NCBI RefSeq assembly: GCF_000420305.1
Contig: NZ_ATUR01000010.1
Coordinates: 39,233-103,232 of the forward strand
Source: Novosphingopyxis baekryungensis DSM 16222
Lineage (GTDB): Bacteria; Pseudomonadota; Alphaproteobacteria; Sphingomonadales; Sphingomonadaceae
Reading direction: 5' to 3'
Length of the DNA: 64,000 bases
Notes under the pieces: generated by a model
The model's input: only the letters and a program-made list of their open reading frames with translations
What the model was told of the DNA's origin: nothing
Database searches by the model: none
Part shown: in pieces, positions 37,998 to 48,860 of the stretch
Position numbering within the stretch: position 1 is the first letter of the stretch
Layout: each line of letters begins with the position of its first letter
Position numbers and translations under genes: made by a program

Positions 37998-38488
37998 GCG
38001 CACTTGAAAATCCTCCCCGGTACGGGGAGGGGGACCGCTCGGCGCTGCCGAGTGGTGGAGGGGGTTCGCCGCTGCCCGCAAGGGTGCCTTTGCGACGCCC
38101 GCAAACCTACAGCGCACGTAAACTCCGCCGAGAGATGACGTTGCCGGAAGTGCTGATCTGGCAGCGCCTGCGCGCAGGACAAACTGGGTATAAACTTCGT
38201 AAGCAGCATCCCGTCGGTCCCTACATCGTCGATTTTTGCTGCGTGAAAGAGAAGCTGATCGTGGAAGTCGACGGGAAAGCGCATGATGTGGCCGAGCGTG
38301 CCGTGCGAGATGCAGAGCGGGACCGCTATCTTGAGACGCGGGGATATGACGTGCTTCGGCTGATGGCTTCGGACGTGCTGGCGGATGTCGACTGGGCTGT
38401 TGCGGCCATCGTGGCAAGGCTCGATAGCCCCCTCCACCATGCCTCCGGCATTGTCCCCCTCCCCGCAGGCGGGGAGGATTTTCGATGA
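37994..38488 (+). CDS. DUF559 domain protein (Vsr-like endonuclease fold) inserted between glyQ and glyS
   Basis: 164 residues. Core about 40-143: [38 protein letters not shown] and [11 protein letters not shown]. This gives Glu 52, Asp 80 and the Glu91-x-Asp93 pair, the PD-(D/E)XK layout shared with very-short-patch-repair endonucleases. The first ~24 and last ~20 residues are encoded by the two inverted flanking repeats and look like read-through, not conserved domain. ATGA overlaps with glyQ (start) and glyS (end) keep the operon coupled. Catalytic activity is family inference; whether it moves the element is unknown. Confidence 0.88.
   Translation: MSALENPPRYGEGDRSALPSGGGGSPLPARVPLRRPQTYSARKLRREMTLPEVLIWQRLRAGQTGYKLRKQHPVGPYIVDFCCVKEKLIVEVDGKAHDVAERAVRDAERDRYLETRGYDVLRLMASDVLADVDWAVAAIVARLDSPLHHASGIVPLPAGGEDFR
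38007..38066 (+). repeat. Two-hairpin palindromic repeat, left copy
   Basis: Hairpin 1 is CCTCCCCG-GTA-CGGGGAGG (38012-38030). Hairpin 2 pairs ACCGCTCGGC with GCCGAGTGGT around GCT. It ends GGAGGGGG. Resembles REP/BIME-type sequences. Translated within the DUF559 frame. Confidence 0.9.
38427..38482 (-). repeat. Two-hairpin palindromic repeat, right (inverted) copy
   Basis: Reverse complement begins AAAATCCTCCCCG, loop CCTG in place of GTA, then CGGGGAGGGGGAC, hairpin 2 ATGCC-GGA-GGCAT, and GGTGGAGGGGG. The two stems keep their pairing while hairpin 2 bases differ from the left copy, a sign of structure being maintained. Confidence 0.9.
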
Positions 38489-40707
38489 CCGATTTTCTGC
38501 TCGAACTCAGGTCCGAAGAGATTCCTGCGCGGATGCAAAAGGCCGCGCGGCAGGAGCTGGAGAAGCTGTTCCGGCAGCAGATCGACGCGGCTGGACTGAC
38601 GGCCGAAACCCTCGACGTCTATTCCACGCCGCGCCGTTTGGCGTTGATTGCCAAGGGCTTGGCCGATGAAACGCAGGCGGTGTCCGAAGAACGCAAAGGC
38701 CCGCGCGCCGATGCGCCGGACAAGGCGATCGAGGGGTTTCTGCGCTCCACCGGGCTGAGCCGCGATCAACTGGTCGCGCGGGAAGACAAGAAGGGCAATG
38801 CCGTGCTCTTCGCGGTGATCGAGACGCCGGGCCGCGCCACGCGCGATGTGCTGGCCGAGGCGATTCCGGCGATCGTCCGCGCGTTCAGCTGGCCCAAATC
38901 CATGCGCTGGGGCGCCGCCTCTACCAGTACGGAAAGCCTGAAATGGGTGCGCCCGTTGCAGGGCATCGTCGCGATACTGGGCGAGGATCTGGTGCCGTGC
39001 GCCATCGCCAATATCGATAGCGGTTTCGACACGGTGGGCCACCGCTTCCATCATGACGGACCGATCACCATCGGCGGCGCCGACGATTATATCGAGAAAT
39101 TGCGGGCGTGCCATGTCATCGTCGATCAGGCGGAGCGCGAGGCGATCGTGCGCGACGGCGCGGCGCAGGCGGCAAGCGCTGCCGGGCTGGAGCTGGTGGC
39201 CGATGAAGGGCTGGTGGTGGAGAATGCCGGGCTGACCGAATGGCCGGTGCCGCTCCTGGGCCGGTTCGATGCGGCCTTTCTGGACGTGCCGCCCGAAGTG
39301 ATCCAGCTAACCGCGCGCGTGAACCAGAAATATTTCGTCTGTCAGGACGCGCATGGCACGCTGGCCAACGCCTTTGTCTGCACCGCGAATATTGATGCCC
39401 ATGATGGCGGCAAGGCGGTGGTGGCGGGCAATGAAAAGGTGCTGTCCGCGCGCCTGTCCGATGCCAAGTTCTTCTGGGATCTCGACCGCAAGACGAAGCT
39501 GGAAACCCACGCCGAAAAGCTGAAGGCCATCGTCTTCCATGAAAAGCTGGGCACGCTCGCCGACAAGGTGGACCGCGTGGCCAAGCTCGCGCGGTGGCTG
39601 GTCGAAGAGGGGATCGTAACATCCTCCCCGGAACGGGGAGGGGGACCGCCGCGAAGCGGTGGTGGAGGGGTCTCTGCGGATCGCACCGATAGCGCGGGCA
39701 CGCACCCCCCCTCCGTCTCGTCTTCGACGAGCCACCTCCCCACAGGTGGGGAGGATCTGGAGCGGGCCGCGCTGGCCGATCTGGCGGAGCAGGCGGCGCG
39801 GCTGTGCAAGGCCGATCTGGTGACCGAGATGGTCGGCGAATTCCCCGAATTACAGGGCCTTATGGGCGGTTATTATGCCGCCGCCGAGGGGCTGGACCAA
39901 CGCGTCGCCGATGCGATCCGCGATCATTACAAGCCGGTCGGGCAAGGCGATGACGTGCCCACCGCGCCGGTGACGGTGGCGGTGAGTTTGGCGGACAAGC
40001 TGGATACGTTGGTTGGCTTCTTTGGAAGAACTTTAAAACCTACTGGATCGAAAGATCCATTTGCATTGCGTCGGGCGATGATTTCCGTACTGCAGTTGCT
40101 TCAGTCGAACGGCCTAAGATGCGGTTTTCATAAGTTATTTTGGCAAGCATCTGGTAAATATCAGGCTTATTACTCAGCAGCTGAAAACGAGCTTTTCGAG
40201 TTCGCTGTAGACCGCCTCAAAGTCCAGCAGCGCGAAGCCGGCGTTCGCCACGACCTCATCGACGCGGTGTTCGCGCTCGGCGGGGAGGACGATCTCGTTC
40301 GCTTGCTCGCCCGCGTCCATGCGCTGCAGGCGTTCGTTGAAACCGACGAGGGCCGCGATCTGCTGGCCGGCTATAAGCGCGCCGCGAACATCCTGAAGAA
40401 GGAAGACGTGGCGAGCGACGCGGCACCCGACGCGATTTCCCTGTCCTACACGCCGGAAAATGCGGAAAAGGCGTTGATCGACTCGCTGGACAGCGCCGAA
40501 ACGCGCGCCGCGTCCGCGGTCGAGGCGGAGGATTTCGAGGGGGCCATGGCCGCGCTCGCATCCTTGCGCGATCCGATAGACCGCTTTTTCGAGGAGGTGA
40601 CGGTGAACGACGAGAACGAGGATAAACGCGCCGCGCGTCTCGCCTTGCTCGCGCGCTTCCGGGCCGCCGTGCACCAGGTCGCCGATTTCTCGCGGATCGA
40701 CGGCTGA
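38485..40707 (+). CDS. glyS: Glycine--tRNA ligase beta subunit, with in-frame repeat insertion
   Basis: 740 residues, longer than the ~690 usual. Beta chain of glycyl-tRNA synthetase (tRNA binding). Starts [20 protein letters not shown]; has [58 protein letters not shown] and [13 protein letters not shown] motifs. Residues ~379-424 come from a palindromic inverted-repeat insert (39621-39756) that stays in frame at a normally short loop. Codons 513-572 (40021-40200) are strikingly AT-rich (77 of 180 G+C, 43%, against 63% in the adjacent 60-base blocks) although the protein is conserved there. The start overlaps the DUF559 stop. Confidence 0.96.
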   Translation: MTDFLLELRSEEIPARMQKAARQELEKLFRQQIDAAGLTAETLDVYSTPRRLALIAKGLADETQAVSEERKGPRADAPDKAIEGFLRSTGLSRDQLVAREDKKGNAVLFAVIETPGRATRDVLAEAIPAIVRAFSWPKSMRWGAASTSTESLKWVRPLQGIVAILGEDLVPCAIANIDSGFDTVGHRFHHDGPITIGGADDYIEKLRACHVIVDQAEREAIVRDGAAQAASAAGLELVADEGLVVENAGLTEWPVPLLGRFDAAFLDVPPEVIQLTARVNQKYFVCQDAHGTLANAFVCTANIDAHDGGKAVVAGNEKVLSARLSDAKFFWDLDRKTKLETHAEKLKAIVFHEKLGTLADKVDRVAKLARWLVEEGIVTSSPERGGGPPRSGGGGVSADRTDSAGTHPPSVSSSTSHLPTGGEDLERAALADLAEQAARLCKADLVTEMVGEFPELQGLMGGYYAAAEGLDQRVADAIRDHYKPVGQGDDVPTAPVTVAVSLADKLDTLVGFFGRTLKPTGSKDPFALRRAMISVLQLLQSNGLRCGFHKLFWQASGKYQAYYSAAENELFEFAVDRLKVQQREAGVRHDLIDAVFALGGEDDLVRLLARVHALQAFVETDEGRDLLAGYKRAANILKKEDVASDAAPDAISLSYTPENAEKALIDSLDSAETRAASAVEAEDFEGAMAALASLRDPIDRFFEEVTVNDENEDKRAARLALLARFRAAVHQVADFSRIDG
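39621..39670 (+). repeat. Palindromic repeat, left copy in glyS
   Basis: ATCCTCCCCG-GAA-CGGGGAGGGGGAC, then hairpin 2 CCGC-CGCGAA-GCGG, then TGGTGGAGGGG. Matches the consensus of the copies flanking the DUF559 gene. Confidence 0.9.
39705..39756 (-). repeat. Palindromic repeat, right (inverted) copy in glyS
   Basis: Reverse complement reads ATCCTCCCCACCTGTGGGGA then GGTGGCTCGTC, a loop GAA and GACGAG, ending CGGAGGGGGG. More diverged than the left copy, but both hairpins are kept. Confidence 0.85.
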
Positions 40708-40795
40708 TGTTTCCTCTCCTGGACAGTGTGACCCGTGTGAACCTGCTGCATCGTCCAACCGCTTGCCTATCCAGACTCTGCCAAGGAGCTACCCG

Positions 40796-43474
<2,679 letters not shown>

Positions 43475-43490
43475 GCGGAGGGATCGCGCC

Positions 43491-43544
43491 ATGAACCGCG
43501 CGATCCGTCTCGCTGCAACGCTGCCGCGTCAGAGGGTGGCGTGA
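43491..43544 (+). CDS. Possible 17-residue leader peptide before the CLC gene
   Basis: ATG at 43491 with GGAGGG nine bases upstream encodes MNRAIRLAATLPRQRVA and stops at a TGA overlapping the GTG start of the CLC gene (GTGA). The strong ribosome-binding site and overlap suggest translational coupling, since the CLC gene's own GTG has only AGAGGG close by. It may equally be chance. No similarity expected at this length. Confidence 0.3.
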   Translation: MNRAIRLAATLPRQRVA

Positions 43545-44836
43545 AACCGCTGTCCAGGCGGCGGGCGCGCGCGATGCTGCGCCTGCACGGCCCGCGCTCC
43601 GATATCTTCCGCCGCCGCCTGGCGATCGGCGCGGGCGCGGTGGCCATCGGGCTGGTCGCGCTGCTGTTCGCCAGGCTGGCCGATGAAGCCACCGGCCGCT
43701 TCGAGGCTTTTGCGCAGGCCTTTCCCTATGCACCGCTGCTGCTGACGCCGGTCGGCTTCATGGTCATCGCCTATATCACCACGCGTTTCGCGCCATTGGC
43801 CCGTGGATCGGGTATCCCGCAGGTCATCGCGGCCAAATCCGCCTCGGCGACCTTTGCCAACCCTTTGGTCTCGCTGCGCACGGCGCTGCTGAAGGCGGTG
43901 CTGACCATCGGTGCGCTGCTGTCCGGTGGGTCGACCGGTCGCGAAGGGCCGACCGTACAGCTGGCGGCGGCCGTCATGGCCCAGTGCCACCGGATCATGC
44001 GCATTCCGATGCATACTTCGATGTATATCGCCGGCGGAGCGGCCGGTGTCGCGGCCGCGTTTAACACCCCGCTCGCCGGCATCGCCTTTGCCATCGAGGA
44101 ACTGGCGGCGGCCTATGAGCAGCGCGTCACGCTGCTGGTGATGACCGCCATTCTGATTTCCGGCATGGTCGCGCAGGGGCTGGCCGGCAATTATGTCTAT
44201 TTCGGCGTCACCGGATCGGCGCTGTCGATCAAGAGCGCGCTGATCATCGCGCCGTTGGCAGGGGCGCTTGGCGGCCTGACCGGCGGTTGTTTCTCGCGCC
44301 TGCTTCTGGCGGCGACCCGGTCCGGCAGCGGATTGACGCGGCGGATGAGGGCCTATCCGCTGGCCACCGCCGGTCTGTGCGGCGTCCTGGTCGCGGTTCT
44401 CGGTGTGACCACACAAAGCACATGGGGCACGGGCTATGAGCCTGCGCGCGCGATGATCGAGGGCAAGGACATGCCGCTATGGTTCGGCTTCGCCAAATTC
44501 ACCGCCACGCTGGCTACCGCGGTGGCGGGCCTGCCGGGCGGGATCTTCTCGCCCAGCCTTTCGACCGGTGCCGGCTTTGGCAATATGCTGCGCTTCATGT
44601 TCCCGGCCGAGCCTGCCAGTGCGGTGGTGCTGCTGGGCATGGTCGCCTATTTCACCGGAGTCGTGCGCGCGCCGCTGACCGCCGTCATCATCATCAGCGA
44701 AACCACCTTCAGCCGGGGCCTGATGTTGCCGATGCTGGGCGCGGCGCTGATCGCCAGCCAGACGAGCCAATTCGTCTGCCGGGAAAAGCTGTACGAGGCG
44801 CTGGCCGGCACCTTTGCGAAAAGAGATGGAGGATAA
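43541..44836 (+). CDS. CLC family chloride channel / H+-Cl- antiporter
   Basis: 431 residues from a GTG at 43541. Polytopic inner-membrane protein of the CLC fold. Selectivity-filter motifs are present: GSGIPQV, GREGPTVQLAAA (gating Glu in GREGP), and GLPGGIFSPSLSTGAGFG. The inner Glu of FAIEELAAAYEQR aligns with the proton-path Glu of E. coli ClcA, favouring an exchanger over a channel. No C-terminal CBS domains. Likely role in anion balance or acid resistance. Downstream of ppdK on the same strand; start overlaps a 17-codon mini-frame. Confidence 0.93.
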   Translation: MKPLSRRRARAMLRLHGPRSDIFRRRLAIGAGAVAIGLVALLFARLADEATGRFEAFAQAFPYAPLLLTPVGFMVIAYITTRFAPLARGSGIPQVIAAKSASATFANPLVSLRTALLKAVLTIGALLSGGSTGREGPTVQLAAAVMAQCHRIMRIPMHTSMYIAGGAAGVAAAFNTPLAGIAFAIEELAAAYEQRVTLLVMTAILISGMVAQGLAGNYVYFGVTGSALSIKSALIIAPLAGALGGLTGGCFSRLLLAATRSGSGLTRRMRAYPLATAGLCGVLVAVLGVTTQSTWGTGYEPARAMIEGKDMPLWFGFAKFTATLATAVAGLPGGIFSPSLSTGAGFGNMLRFMFPAEPASAVVLLGMVAYFTGVVRAPLTAVIIISETTFSRGLMLPMLGAALIASQTSQFVCREKLYEALAGTFAKRDGG

Positions 44837-44860
44837 AAGCCGCATTTGGCAAATTTACCC

Positions 44861-44889
44861 TTGCAAGACCGGCCGCACCTGCCTAATTG
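44861..44889 (+). promoter_or_regulatory. Promoter of tRNA-Arg
   Basis: TTGCAA (44861-44866), a 17-base spacer and TAATTG (44884-44889), ending 13 bases before the tRNA. Confidence 0.6.
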
Positions 44890-44902
44890 CCAGCCCTTCC
44901 AA

Positions 44903-44979
44903 GCGCCCGTAGCTCAGCTGGATAGAGCACCAGACTACGAATCTGGGGGCCGGAGGTTCGAATCCTTCCGGGCGCACCA
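44903..44979 (+). tRNA. tRNA-Arg (anticodon ACG)
   Basis: 77 nt with encoded CCA. Acceptor GCGCCCG/CGGGCGC, D arm GCTC...GAGC, anticodon arm CCAGA-CTACGAA-TCTGG, T arm GGAGG-TTCGAAT-CCTTC. Anticodon ACG (A34 presumably edited to inosine by TadA) reads CGN. Confidence 0.97.
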
Positions 44980-45103
44980 TTCCCCGCCAGCGATGCATAA
45001 AGATTATCGTCTCGGCCCGATGGCCGATCGGGGTATTTCCATAATGGCGCGGATCGCCATTCCCCAAGCCGGCACTGCGACCGGCCAACGATAATCGAGA
45101 TAT

Positions 45104-46954
45104 ATGCCCTTTCCCGAATTGCCTGCGCTCCTTCGCGATGCGCTTACCGCCCGTGGCTATGACGAGCCGACCGCCGTCCAGGGCGCCGTCCTCGAAAGCG
45201 ACGCTGCCGAGCGCGATCTGATCGTCTCGGCGCAAACCGGATCCGGCAAGACCATTGCCTTTGGTCTCGCCATGTCTGCCGAATTGCTTGGCGATCAGGA
45301 TCGCATTTCGATCCCCGCCGCGCCCTTGGCTCTGGTGATCGCGCCGACCCGCGAACTGGCGCTGCAGGTCAGCCGCGAACTGGCATGGCTGTATCAGAAG
45401 GCCGGCGCAGTCATCACGACCTGCGTAGGCGGGATGGATCCCAGCAAGGAGCGCCGCGCTCTGCGTCAGGGCGCCCATATCGTCGTGGGCACACCGGGCC
45501 GTCTGCGCGATCATCTGGAACGCAATGCGCTTGACCTGTCCTCGCTGCGCACCGCCGTGCTGGATGAAGCGGACGAGATGCTCGATATGGGCTTCCGCGA
45601 CGATCTGGAAGAGATCCTCGACGCCACGCCCGATCAGCGCCGCACGCTGCTGTTCTCTGCGACGATGCCCAAGGCGATCGTGTCGCTCGCCAAGCGCTAT
45701 CAGAACGATGCGCTGCGCATCTCAACCGTCGGCGAAGATCGCGGCCATGGCGATATCGCCTATCAGGCCGTGACGGTTTCCCCGTCGGAAATCGAGCATG
45801 CGGTGGTGAACCTGCTGCGCTTTCACGAAGCGGAAACGGCCATGGTATTCTGTGCCACGCGCGAGAGCGTGCGCCGCCTGCACGCCACCTTGCAGGAACG
45901 CGGCTTCGCTGCCGTCGCACTGTCTGGTGAGCATTCCCAATCGGAGCGCAATCAGGCGATGCAGGCGTTGCGCGATCAGCGCGCGCGTGTCTGCGTGGCC
46001 ACCGATGTGGCCGCACGCGGCATCGATCTGCCGACCCTCAGCCTTGTGATTCACGCCGAAATCCCCCGCGACGCGGAGACGCTGCAGCACCGGTCCGGTC
46101 GTACCGGCCGCGCCGGCAAAAAGGGCACGGCCATTCTGGTGGTGCCCTATCCGCGCCGACGCCGCGTGGAATCGATGCTGAAAGGCGCCAAGGTCGAAGC
46201 CAGCTGGATCGATGCGCCTTCGCCCGAGTCCATTCGCAAGCAGGACCATGAGCGGCTTCTGGAGGCCCTTCTGCAACCGGTGGAGTTCGAAGAGGAGGAT
46301 CGCGCGCTCGCATCGCGCCTGATGGCCGAACGCAGTCCGGAAGACATCGCTGCCGCACTGGTTCAGGCGCACCGTGCCAAGATGCCGGCGCCGGAAGAGC
46401 TGATCGAAAACACACCGGAAGCCCGCAAGGCCGATCAGAAAGAGCGGCATCGCCCGGGCTTCGAGGATATCGTATGGTATCGCATGGACATCGGGCGGCG
46501 TCAGAACGCCGACGCGCGCTGGATTCTGCCGCTGCTGTGCCGCCGCGGGCACATCACCAAGAAAGACATCGGTGCCATCCGCATCGGGCCGTCGGAAACC
46601 TTCTTTCAGGTGCCGCGCGCCGTGTCCGACAAATTCAACGATGCCTTGTCGCGCACCGCCGGACAGAGTGAGGGTGACGAGCGCGATGACGTGCACATCG
46701 CTTTCTCGCCAGAGGGTCCGGAAGAACGCACCCGTCCCGGTCGCAAGCCACGCCATGAGAGCAAGCCGCGTTATGATGCCCGGGCCAATGGGGACAAGCC
46801 CCAGGAGGGCCGTCCCAAGCTGCATCGCAAGGAAGGCGGCGCGGCTGCTGCACCGGGCGACAAGCCACGCGGCAAGTTCGGCAAAGGCAAGGGCGGTCCG
46901 AAAAAGCCGTTCAAGGGCGGCAAGTTCAAGGATCGCAAGGGCGGCAACGCCTGA
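45104..46954 (+). CDS. DEAD-box RNA helicase (CsdA/DbpA-like)
   Basis: 616 residues. RecA-like core: Q-motif region ALTARGYDEPTAVQ, Walker A SAQTGSGKT, PTRELALQV, TPGRL, LDEADEMLDMGF, SATMPK, ATDVAARGIDLP and HRSGRTGRAGKKG. A ~80-residue DbpA-type RNA-binding domain follows near 455-545 (YRMDIGRRQNADARWILPLL, IRIGPSETFFQVP). The last ~70 residues are a Lys/Gly/Arg-rich disordered tail (KFGKGKGGPKKPFKGGKFKD). Probably acts in ribosome assembly or RNA decay at low temperature. The gene-specific symbol is uncertain. Confidence 0.94.
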   Translation: MPFPELPALLRDALTARGYDEPTAVQGAVLESDAAERDLIVSAQTGSGKTIAFGLAMSAELLGDQDRISIPAAPLALVIAPTRELALQVSRELAWLYQKAGAVITTCVGGMDPSKERRALRQGAHIVVGTPGRLRDHLERNALDLSSLRTAVLDEADEMLDMGFRDDLEEILDATPDQRRTLLFSATMPKAIVSLAKRYQNDALRISTVGEDRGHGDIAYQAVTVSPSEIEHAVVNLLRFHEAETAMVFCATRESVRRLHATLQERGFAAVALSGEHSQSERNQAMQALRDQRARVCVATDVAARGIDLPTLSLVIHAEIPRDAETLQHRSGRTGRAGKKGTAILVVPYPRRRRVESMLKGAKVEASWIDAPSPESIRKQDHERLLEALLQPVEFEEEDRALASRLMAERSPEDIAAALVQAHRAKMPAPEELIENTPEARKADQKERHRPGFEDIVWYRMDIGRRQNADARWILPLLCRRGHITKKDIGAIRIGPSETFFQVPRAVSDKFNDALSRTAGQSEGDERDDVHIAFSPEGPEERTRPGRKPRHESKPRYDARANGDKPQEGRPKLHRKEGGAAAAPGDKPRGKFGKGKGGPKKPFKGGKFKDRKGGNA

Positions 46955-47024
46955 TCCAGGCCGAGCGGACCTTGCCTATTGCACCGCTGACCGATAGCGC
47001 CTGCTGCACATCAAGGAGTGCGAT

Positions 47025-47645
47025 ATGAGCGAATTCGATCATGCGGTGGACGGAGATCTGGTGCGTGGCCCCGATGGCCGCGTGATGGTGCCAGACGATG
47101 TGCAGGAAGCGATCCGCACATTGATCCGCTGGACCGGTGACGATCCGGATCGCGAAGGCCTGCTCGATACGCCCAAGCGGGTAGGACGCGCGTGGAAGGA
47201 ATATTGCCAGGGCTATCTGGACGATCCGGGCGTTCATCTCTCCCGTACGTTCGAGGAAGTCGGCGGCTATCATGAGCTCGTCATCCTCAAGGACATCCCG
47301 TTCCAGTCGCACTGTGAGCACCATATGGCACCGATTATCGGCAGGGCGCATATCGCCTATATGCCGACCGATCGCGTGGTGGGTATCTCCAAGCTCGCCC
47401 GCGTGCTGCACGGCTATGCACGGCGTCTGCAGGTGCAGGAGCGCCTGACGGCCGAGGTCGCGCAGTGCATTCAGGACAAGCTGGCGCCAAGCGGCGTAGC
47501 GGTGGTCATCGAAGCGAGCCACAGCTGCATGACCGCGCGGGGTGTGCGGACACCCGGGGTGCAGATGATGACCAGCCGCCTACTCGGCTGTTTTCTGGAC
47601 GATCAGCGCAGCCGGGAAGAGGTGATGAGCCTGATGGGCTATTAG
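47025..47645 (+). CDS. folE: GTP cyclohydrolase I
   Basis: 206 residues. Converts GTP to dihydroneopterin triphosphate, the first step of folate synthesis. Zinc ligands are visible in the canonical motifs FQSHCEHHMAPIIGRAHIAY (Cys and His) and EASHSCMTARGVR (Cys). Also DREGLLDTPKRVGRAWKEY, ISKLARVLHGYARRLQVQERL and the final TSRLLGCFLDDQRSREEVMS. AAGGAG precedes the ATG. Confidence 0.98.
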   Translation: MSEFDHAVDGDLVRGPDGRVMVPDDVQEAIRTLIRWTGDDPDREGLLDTPKRVGRAWKEYCQGYLDDPGVHLSRTFEEVGGYHELVILKDIPFQSHCEHHMAPIIGRAHIAYMPTDRVVGISKLARVLHGYARRLQVQERLTAEVAQCIQDKLAPSGVAVVIEASHSCMTARGVRTPGVQMMTSRLLGCFLDDQRSREEVMSLMGY

Positions 47646-47753
47646 CAGCCCCTGCGTTCTCGATCGCCAGCCGGGCATGACAGCGGAACCCAATTCTGAC
47701 TTTCCCGTTAATCGGATATCAAGCAAATGGCTTGGTCAACGGGAAGCTCAATC

Positions 47754-47834
47754 ATGCTCAAAAACATTCTCCCCCTCATCCTTTCAGGCGGCACATTGCT
47801 GGCCGTCGGCACGGCTCTTTTCAGTACGTACTGA
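47754..47834 (+). CDS. Possible 26-residue single-span membrane peptide
   Basis: ATG at 47754 encodes MLKNILPLILSGGTLLAVGT and then ALFSTY, a charged Met-Leu-Lys-Asn start and one hydrophobic helix. GGGAAG lies eight bases upstream and a strong terminator follows 50 bp downstream, so a short monocistronic transcript is plausible. No homology can be judged by eye; it may be a chance frame. Confidence 0.4.
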   Translation: MLKNILPLILSGGTLLAVGTALFSTY

Positions 47835-47885
47835 TTAAGCCATGGCCGCGCGGTCGCGGCCTGCCAAATTTGCTTCGGGCAAAGT

Positions 47886-47925
47886 AAAAGGCGCGAGAAC
47901 CATCGGTTCCCGCGCCTTTTTATTT
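47886..47925. terminator. Bidirectional terminator hairpin
   Basis: AAAGGCGCG and CGCGCCTTT pair, with an inner GAACC/GGTTC stem and loop ATC, followed by a T-rich tail on the plus strand and an A-run that becomes T on the minus strand. Ends transcripts from rplI (minus) and from the small ORF/folE side (plus). Confidence 0.88.
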
Positions 47926-47939
47926 GATCGTTAAAGGCT

Positions 47940-48620
47940 TCAGGCGTTGGCGTCGGACGGCGGGCTGGTGCCCTCATCCTTGGCTGCGGTGCCTTCTTCT
48001 GCCTGATCGACGGCAGCATCCTCGAACACTTCAGCTGCGTCAGCTGCGCTCTCGGAGTCGCCGTCTTCATCGCCATCGCTGGTGACTTCGGCTGCCAGTT
48101 CACGCAGTTCAGCCTGATCGTCTTCGAACATCTTGGCGATGACGTCGACGCCGCTGCGCTGCAGTTCGGCTTCGTCTTCGGAGCGGGCAACGTTCACCTT
48201 GACGATCGAGATCACCTCGGGGTGAAGCATCACGCGCACGTCATACATGCCGATCGCCTTGATTGGGCGGTCCAGCACGATCATCGACTTGCTGACTTCG
48301 GCGCCTTGAGCGTTCAGGCCGTTCTCGATGTCGCGCACCGAGGCCGATCCGTAGAGCTGACCGGTGTTGGAGGCGGCGCGGATGAGCGTCACTTCCAGGC
48401 CATCCACGTCCTTGGACTTGGTTTCGGCTTCACCGCGCTTGGCGGCGTTGTCGGCTTCGATCCGCTCACGATTGGCTTCGAACACTTCCCGGTTCGCCCG
48501 GTTGGCGCGCAGGGCCTTCTTGTTCGGCAGCAGGAAGTTACGGGCATAGCCGTCCTTCACCGTGACGACATCGCCGATCGTGCCGAGCTTCTCGACTCGT
48601 TCCAGTAGAATGATATCCAT
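47940..48620 (-). CDS. rplI: 50S ribosomal protein L9
   Basis: 226 residues; standard L9 is about 150. The normal part begins MDIILLERVEKLGTIGDVVTVKDGYARNFLLP and runs through the connecting helix (NREVFEANRERIEADNAAK) to the C-terminal domain (LYGSASVRDI, VMLHPEVISIVKVNVARSEDEA). The last ~60 residues are a strongly acidic tail (EVTSDGDEDGDSESAADAAE and on) as found in some alphaproteobacteria. Third gene of the rpsF-rpsR-rplI operon. Confidence 0.98.
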   Translation of the reverse strand: MDIILLERVEKLGTIGDVVTVKDGYARNFLLPNKKALRANRANREVFEANRERIEADNAAKRGEAETKSKDVDGLEVTLIRAASNTGQLYGSASVRDIENGLNAQGAEVSKSMIVLDRPIKAIGMYDVRVMLHPEVISIVKVNVARSEDEAELQRSGVDVIAKMFEDDQAELRELAAEVTSDGDEDGDSESAADAAEVFEDAAVDQAEEGTAAKDEGTSPPSDANA

Positions 48621-48632
48621 ATCAGCGGCTCC

Positions 48633-48857
48633 TTACTTTACGACGTACGGGAGCAGGCCAATGTGGCGTGCACGCTTGATCGCGCGGGACAGCTCGCGCT
48701 GCTTCTTGGCGGATACCGCAGTGATGCGGCTCGGGACAATCTTGCCACGCTCGGAGATATACCCCTGGAGCAGCTTGGTGTCCTTGTAATCGATGGTCGG
48801 CGCGTCGGCCCCGCTGAAGGGGCAGGTCTTGCGGCGACGGAAAAAGGGTCGTGCCAT
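48633..48857 (-). CDS. rpsR: 30S ribosomal protein S18
   Basis: 74 residues, family length. [16 protein letters not shown] start, then [19 protein letters not shown] and the RNA-binding [20 protein letters not shown]. Lies three bases after rpsF and 12 bases before rplI. Confidence 0.98.
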   Translation of the reverse strand: MARPFFRRRKTCPFSGADAPTIDYKDTKLLQGYISERGKIVPSRITAVSAKKQRELSRAIKRARHIGLLPYVVK

Positions 48858-48860
48858 GAT

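Larger units (their letters stand above)
38007..38482. mobile_element. Putative DUF559-bearing element with inverted terminal repeats
   Basis: A 476-bp unit made of a ~60-bp repeat at the left (38007-38066), the DUF559 gene body, and an inverted copy (38427-38482) at the right. Read inward, both ends start AAAATCCTCCCCG, continue CGGGGAGGGGGAC, carry a second hairpin of differing sequence and finish GGTGGAGGGGG. No clear target-site duplication was found. It sits at the glyQ/glyS junction. The inverted-repeat structure is seen directly; mobility is inference. Confidence 0.65.
39621..39756. mobile_element. Gene-less inverted-repeat element inside glyS (MITE-like)
   Basis: 136 bp: left repeat 39621-39670, ~34 bp of spacer, right inverted repeat 39705-39756. 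Same repeat family and same head-to-head orientation as the ends of the DUF559 element 1.1 kb upstream, but no gene between. The reading frame stays open across it. Confidence 0.7.
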
